Source of the DNA: Algivirga pacifica
GTDB taxonomy: Bacteria; Bacteroidota; Bacteroidia; Cytophagales; Flammeovirgaceae
Direction: 5' to 3'
Length of the DNA stretch: 64,000 nt
NCBI RefSeq assembly: GCF_039543525.1
Contig: NZ_BAABJX010000005.1
Location: 71,493-135,492, forward strand
The notes under the pieces were generated by a model. The model worked only from the letters and a program-made list of their open reading frames with translations. It had not been told where the DNA came from and ran no database searches. Of the stretch, positions 61,470 through 64,000 are shown piece by piece; position 1 is the stretch's first letter, and each line of letters begins with the position of its first letter. The translations under genes and the position numbers were made by a program.

Positions 61470-61839
61470 ATAGAATAACTTTTAAATCTAGCTGGGGGTC
61501 CAATACGGGTCTCAATCGTTTCCAGATGGCAATACAAATATTTTCCGCCGTAGGATTGATAGTTTTAAATTCCTCGACTTGGAGGTTGAGATTTTTGTGA
61601 TCGAACTCCTCTAAAACATATATTTTTATAAGATCCTTCAATACTTTCATATCAACAACATATCCGGTAATAGGATCCACTTCCCCCGTCACTTTTACGG
61701 TAAGATCGTAATTGTGACCATGGTAGTACTCATTATTACACTTTCCAAAAGTAGCCTTGTTTTCTTCATCAGACCATTTCTCGTAATGTAATCGGTGAGC
61801 TGCGTTGAAGTGTGCTTTGCGTGATACCGTAACCTTCAT
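61429..61839 (-). CDS. queD: 6-carboxytetrahydropterin synthase QueD (PTPS family)
   Basis: 136 residues with the PTPS zinc histidines: FNAAHRL, then KCNNEYYHGHNYDL, the catalytic Cys in GKCNN, and DHKNLN with the C-terminal ETERNFVEY. It uses dihydroneopterin triphosphate, the FolE product, which explains the overlap with folE. The pathway leads to 7-deazaguanine (queuosine) in most bacteria; a tetrahydrobiopterin role is also possible. First gene of the pair. Confidence 0.92.
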   Translation of the reverse strand: MKVTVSRKAHFNAAHRLHYEKWSDEENKATFGKCNNEYYHGHNYDLTVKVTGEVDPITGYVVDMKVLKDLIKIYVLEEFDHKNLNLQVEEFKTINPTAENICIAIWKRLRPVLDPQLDLKVILYETERNFVEYPSI

Positions 61840-61929
61840 GTAATGATTCTATTGAAATACTCTTTCTTAAAGGCCTGATAATCAGATTTCCCTGTTCCTT
61901 AATCTAATTGGTTATTGGAATCAGGCCTG

Positions 61930-61937
61930 CAAATTTA
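61930..61937 (-). promoter_or_regulatory. -7 promoter element for queD-folE
   Basis: On the minus strand TAAATTTG, 91 bases upstream of the queD ATG. No -33 TTTG at the right distance. Confidence 0.45.
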
Positions 61938-62101
61938 GAGACAAATGTTAAATAAATAAGGGAGAATTATGAGAAAATAACACTTCTTTCTAATAGATCT
62001 CCTATATCCTGTCTGTTTTTTCACTCATTTAAACACTTCAGAGATCCCTATTGTTTACTCTTTGATAAATTATTTTTCATGTAAACTATCTGACCAATAC
62101 T

Positions 62102-63574
62102 ATGAAACAGAGGACAGAGGTTACCGTGGTAGGAAGTGGAATGGCAGGGTTGACAACGGCTTGCTTACTGGCACATGCTGGAAAAAAGGTTACCGTATTG
62201 GAGCGAAATTGGCTTCCGGGAGGTTGTACAAGTTCCTATTGGCGAAAAGGCTTTGTCTTTGAAAGTGGTGCCACCACCTTGGTGGGCTTAAGTCCTCATA
62301 TGTCTTTGCAGTATTTATTGAATACAATAGGGGTAAGTGTGGAGGCAAAGCCTTTGGCGTTACCTATGCAGGTGTGGTTTGAAAAAGGAAAATCTATTGA
62401 TCGTTACGAGTCTCTGGAAGCTTGGATTCAGGAGGCTGAAGCTACTTTTGGTTCGGAGGGACAAAGGGATTTTTGGGAGTTTTGTTTTCAGGTCAGTGAG
62501 TTTGTGTGGGAAACGTCCTTGCAGCAGACCGCCTTTCCTCCGAGTACTTTGGGCGATTTATGGTATTGTATCAATAATGCCTCTTTACGGCAAGTGCGTT
62601 TTGCCCGTTATGCCTTTCAAACCATGGAGGATTTATTGAGGAAATACGGCTTGTTGGAAAATGAACGTTTTGTGCAATTTGTCAATGAGCAACTTATGAT
62701 TACAGCTCAAAATACGTTAGAAGAGGTCAATGTTCTTTTTGGTGCGACAGCACTGTGCTATACCAATTATACTAATTATTATATGCCCGGAGGATTGATT
62801 AACCTGGTCAATCCATTGGTAGAATATATCCAAGAAAAAGGAGGAGAGGTATTGCTTAGACATGAAGTACAGAACATCGAAAAGACCTCAGCGAATACCT
62901 ATATCACCCATGCGAGTTACAAAGGAACTTCCTATCAATGGGAGAGCGACCTAATGGTTTCCGCATTACCCATCAATAATACCCTACCGTTATTCTCTGA
63001 AAGCAGAAAAGTCTTTCAGCAGAAAAAAATGGAAGCTAATACTTTGAGTAGTGCTTTTCAGATGGGAATTGCCTTCAAGCCCCATCGAACACAGGAAAGT
63101 ATTCATCATCAAATTCACTTTCCTGAACTCTCGTCTTATACGGGTAGCCATAGTATTTTTCTTAGTCTATCACATCCAGACGATACGACTCGTTCGGATG
63201 AGGATGGGATACAGGTGGCCTCTGTCAGTACCCATATCCATGATTTAGAAAACCGAATGGATATAGATAAGTCTGTGATAGAACAATTGATTCTTGATAA
63301 GCTAGAGAAGTTTGATTTTATCAAGAAAGAGAATATAGTATACCGACATGCCTCTACAGCTCGTGCCTGGGAAAAGTGGACCGGCAGGGCTTATGGTTTT
63401 GTAGGTGGGTATCCTCAAAAAGCACAGATAAAACCCTGGCAAATGTTGGATGCCCGTCTGGATGGCGCAGGCGCCTATATTTGTGGAGATACAACGTATC
63501 CGGGGCAGGGGATTCCTGGAGCTTGCCTTAGTGGGATTATTGCTTTTGAGAAAATAAGGAGAGATTATTTTTAA
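62102..63574 (+). CDS. FAD-dependent CrtI/CrtISO-like oxidoreductase
   Basis: 490 residues. Dinucleotide fold VVGSGMAGLTTACLLAHAGKKVTVLERNWLPGGCTSSYWRKGFVFESGAT spans the FAD-binding start (G-x-G-x-x-G) and the GG..S motif of phytoene-desaturase relatives; the end GAYICGDTTYPGQGIPGACLSGIIAFEKI is the C-terminal FAD motif. Length and the C-terminal motif fit carotenoid isomerase or ketolase-like members. No other carotenoid gene is nearby, so the substrate is open. The TAA stop shares bases with the AATGAAG array. Confidence 0.88.
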   Translation: MKQRTEVTVVGSGMAGLTTACLLAHAGKKVTVLERNWLPGGCTSSYWRKGFVFESGATTLVGLSPHMSLQYLLNTIGVSVEAKPLALPMQVWFEKGKSIDRYESLEAWIQEAEATFGSEGQRDFWEFCFQVSEFVWETSLQQTAFPPSTLGDLWYCINNASLRQVRFARYAFQTMEDLLRKYGLLENERFVQFVNEQLMITAQNTLEEVNVLFGATALCYTNYTNYYMPGGLINLVNPLVEYIQEKGGEVLLRHEVQNIEKTSANTYITHASYKGTSYQWESDLMVSALPINNTLPLFSESRKVFQQKKMEANTLSSAFQMGIAFKPHRTQESIHHQIHFPELSSYTGSHSIFLSLSHPDDTTRSDEDGIQVASVSTHIHDLENRMDIDKSVIEQLILDKLEKFDFIKKENIVYRHASTARAWEKWTGRAYGFVGGYPQKAQIKPWQMLDARLDGAGAYICGDTTYPGQGIPGACLSGIIAFEKIRRDYF

Positions 63575-63617
63575 TGAAGAATGAAGAATGAAGAATGAAG
63601 AATGAAGAATGAAGAAT
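63573..63617. repeat. (AATGAAG)n heptamer array, 6.4 copies
   Basis: Six perfect units starting inside the TAA stop codon of the CrtI-like gene. Same unit as the element at 1670-1739, here without a right arm. Confidence 0.92.
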
Positions 63618-63618
63618 A

Positions 63619-63795
63619 GGCTTTGTCACGGTTAATTGTTTATAAGCAGGAAAAAGCAGTGAACTGGTCCAAGAGTTCAAATTCCGAACGAGGTACGAGT
63701 ACGGAATTGCTCTTGGACCAAGCGATTTACTACAACGGCTAACGGCTCTCCAAGGATGCATTTTCTGCTCATATGAAACAAACCGTGATAAAGTC
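63619..63795. repeat. 177-base rod-like imperfect inverted repeat
   Basis: Ends GGCTTTGTCACGGTT (63619-63633) and AACCGTGATAAAGTC (63781-63795) are complementary with few mismatches; nearer the centre TGGTCCAAGAG (63665-63675) and CTCTTGGACCA (63710-63720) pair, with CAAATTCCG / CGGAATTG inside. The whole folds as one long rod. Flanked on both sides by heptad elements. Candidate MITE-like element or structured RNA. Confidence 0.55.
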
Positions 63796-63801
63796 TAATG
63801 G

Positions 63802-63906
63802 CCAATGATTAATTTTCAATAATTAAGACACTCTAGAATTAGTTTAGTAAACCTTTTGGGTGATTCATTTTAATTAAAAATTGAAAATTGATCATTGAAA
63901 ATTAAT
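63802..63906. repeat. Heptad-phased AT-rich hairpin (AATTGAA/TTAATTT type), 15 units
   Basis: Left units CCAATGA, TTAATTT, TCAATAA; right units AATTGAA, AATTGAT, CATTGAA, AATTAAT; arms complementary and separated by about 50 bases that keep the 7-base register. Confidence 0.65.
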
Positions 63907-63943
63907 CCACTCCATATGCGATATTCATTTAACTTGATATAGT

Positions 63944-63984
63944 GAAGTAAAATAGCTTTGACGTTCATCAGGCTATTTTACTTC
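63944..63984. terminator. Perfect 13-bp hairpin near window end
   Basis: Arms GAAGTAAAATAGC and GCTATTTTACTTC with a 15-base loop. A-rich/T-rich composition is compatible with a bidirectional terminator for a gene beyond the window. Confidence 0.5.
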
Positions 63985-64000
63985 AATTTGGGGCATAGTC

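Noticed and set aside
63619..63795. Integron attC site
   Set aside because: The size and hairpin shape invite comparison, but no RYYYAAC / GTTRRRY core pair is found at the ends.

Overview
The window is chromosomal DNA of a Bacteroidota bacterium, most probably a marine gliding member of the order Cytophagales (genus not determined). Grounds: about 40% GC by eye; type IX secretion (T9SS) C-terminal sorting domains on a giant chitinase and an M43 metalloprotease; a TonB-dependent receptor with a carboxypeptidase-like N-terminal domain; a DUF5723 barrel; a two-component-propeller regulator; many lipoproteins with late signal cysteines; and promoters of the Bacteroidota TTTG / TAnnTTTG type. I saw no rRNA, tRNA, CRISPR array, prophage or intact transposase.

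Layout. 0-9.7 kb: partial porin-like gene, Bor-like lipoprotein, small membrane protein, a two-gene minus-strand operon coding an HD-PycTM fusion and a membrane class III nucleotide cyclase (Pycsar-like), a periplasmic S10 carboxypeptidase, a LA_2272-type surface repeat protein and a secreted six-repeat VCBS protein. 9.8-18.3 kb: UMF1 transporter, orphan ECF sigma factor, dipeptidyl-peptidase III-like lipoprotein, a lipoprotein/DUF5723 envelope pair and an N-acetylglucosamine kinase-type ATPase. 18.4-26.8 kb: housekeeping genes ftsH, rsfS, birA, tex, a purine nucleoside phosphorylase, a double UspA protein and an Rrf2 regulator. 27-36 kb: a chitinase with two GH18 domains, transcribed divergently from a propeller/HTH regulator, probably a chitin-use locus together with the GlcNAc kinase. 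36-45 kb: acidic protein, TPR protein, methyltransferase, MscS channel, Cys-rich mini-protein, Mla-type lipid ABC pair, SDR, acyltransferase, MarR regulator. 45.6-54.2 kb: TonB receptor, glycosyltransferase, YitT protein, SpoIIE-type phosphatase, SnoaL-like lipoprotein, M43 protease. 54.4-64 kb: pyrH and frr, a HlyD/C39-peptidase ABC peptide exporter, a SiaC-family protein, folE/queD, and a CrtI-like oxidoreductase.

The most unusual aspect is between the genes. About fifteen intergenic elements are built of 7-bp units. The unit sequence differs from element to element, but the 7-bp phase usually runs unbroken through both arms and the loop of a hairpin, and several arrays contribute the stop codon of the adjacent gene. 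A second family uses GTTGA/TCAAC spacers separating small palindromes, the whole folded into a larger perfect inverted repeat (48 bp arms at 52.4 kb, 33 bp at 44.5 kb). Together with strong terminators and two candidate structured RNAs these fill most gaps between gene ends. The best candidate for a novel system is the HD-PycTM/cyclase operon, which with the neighbouring peptidase lies between two near-identical 80-bp heptamer arrays.
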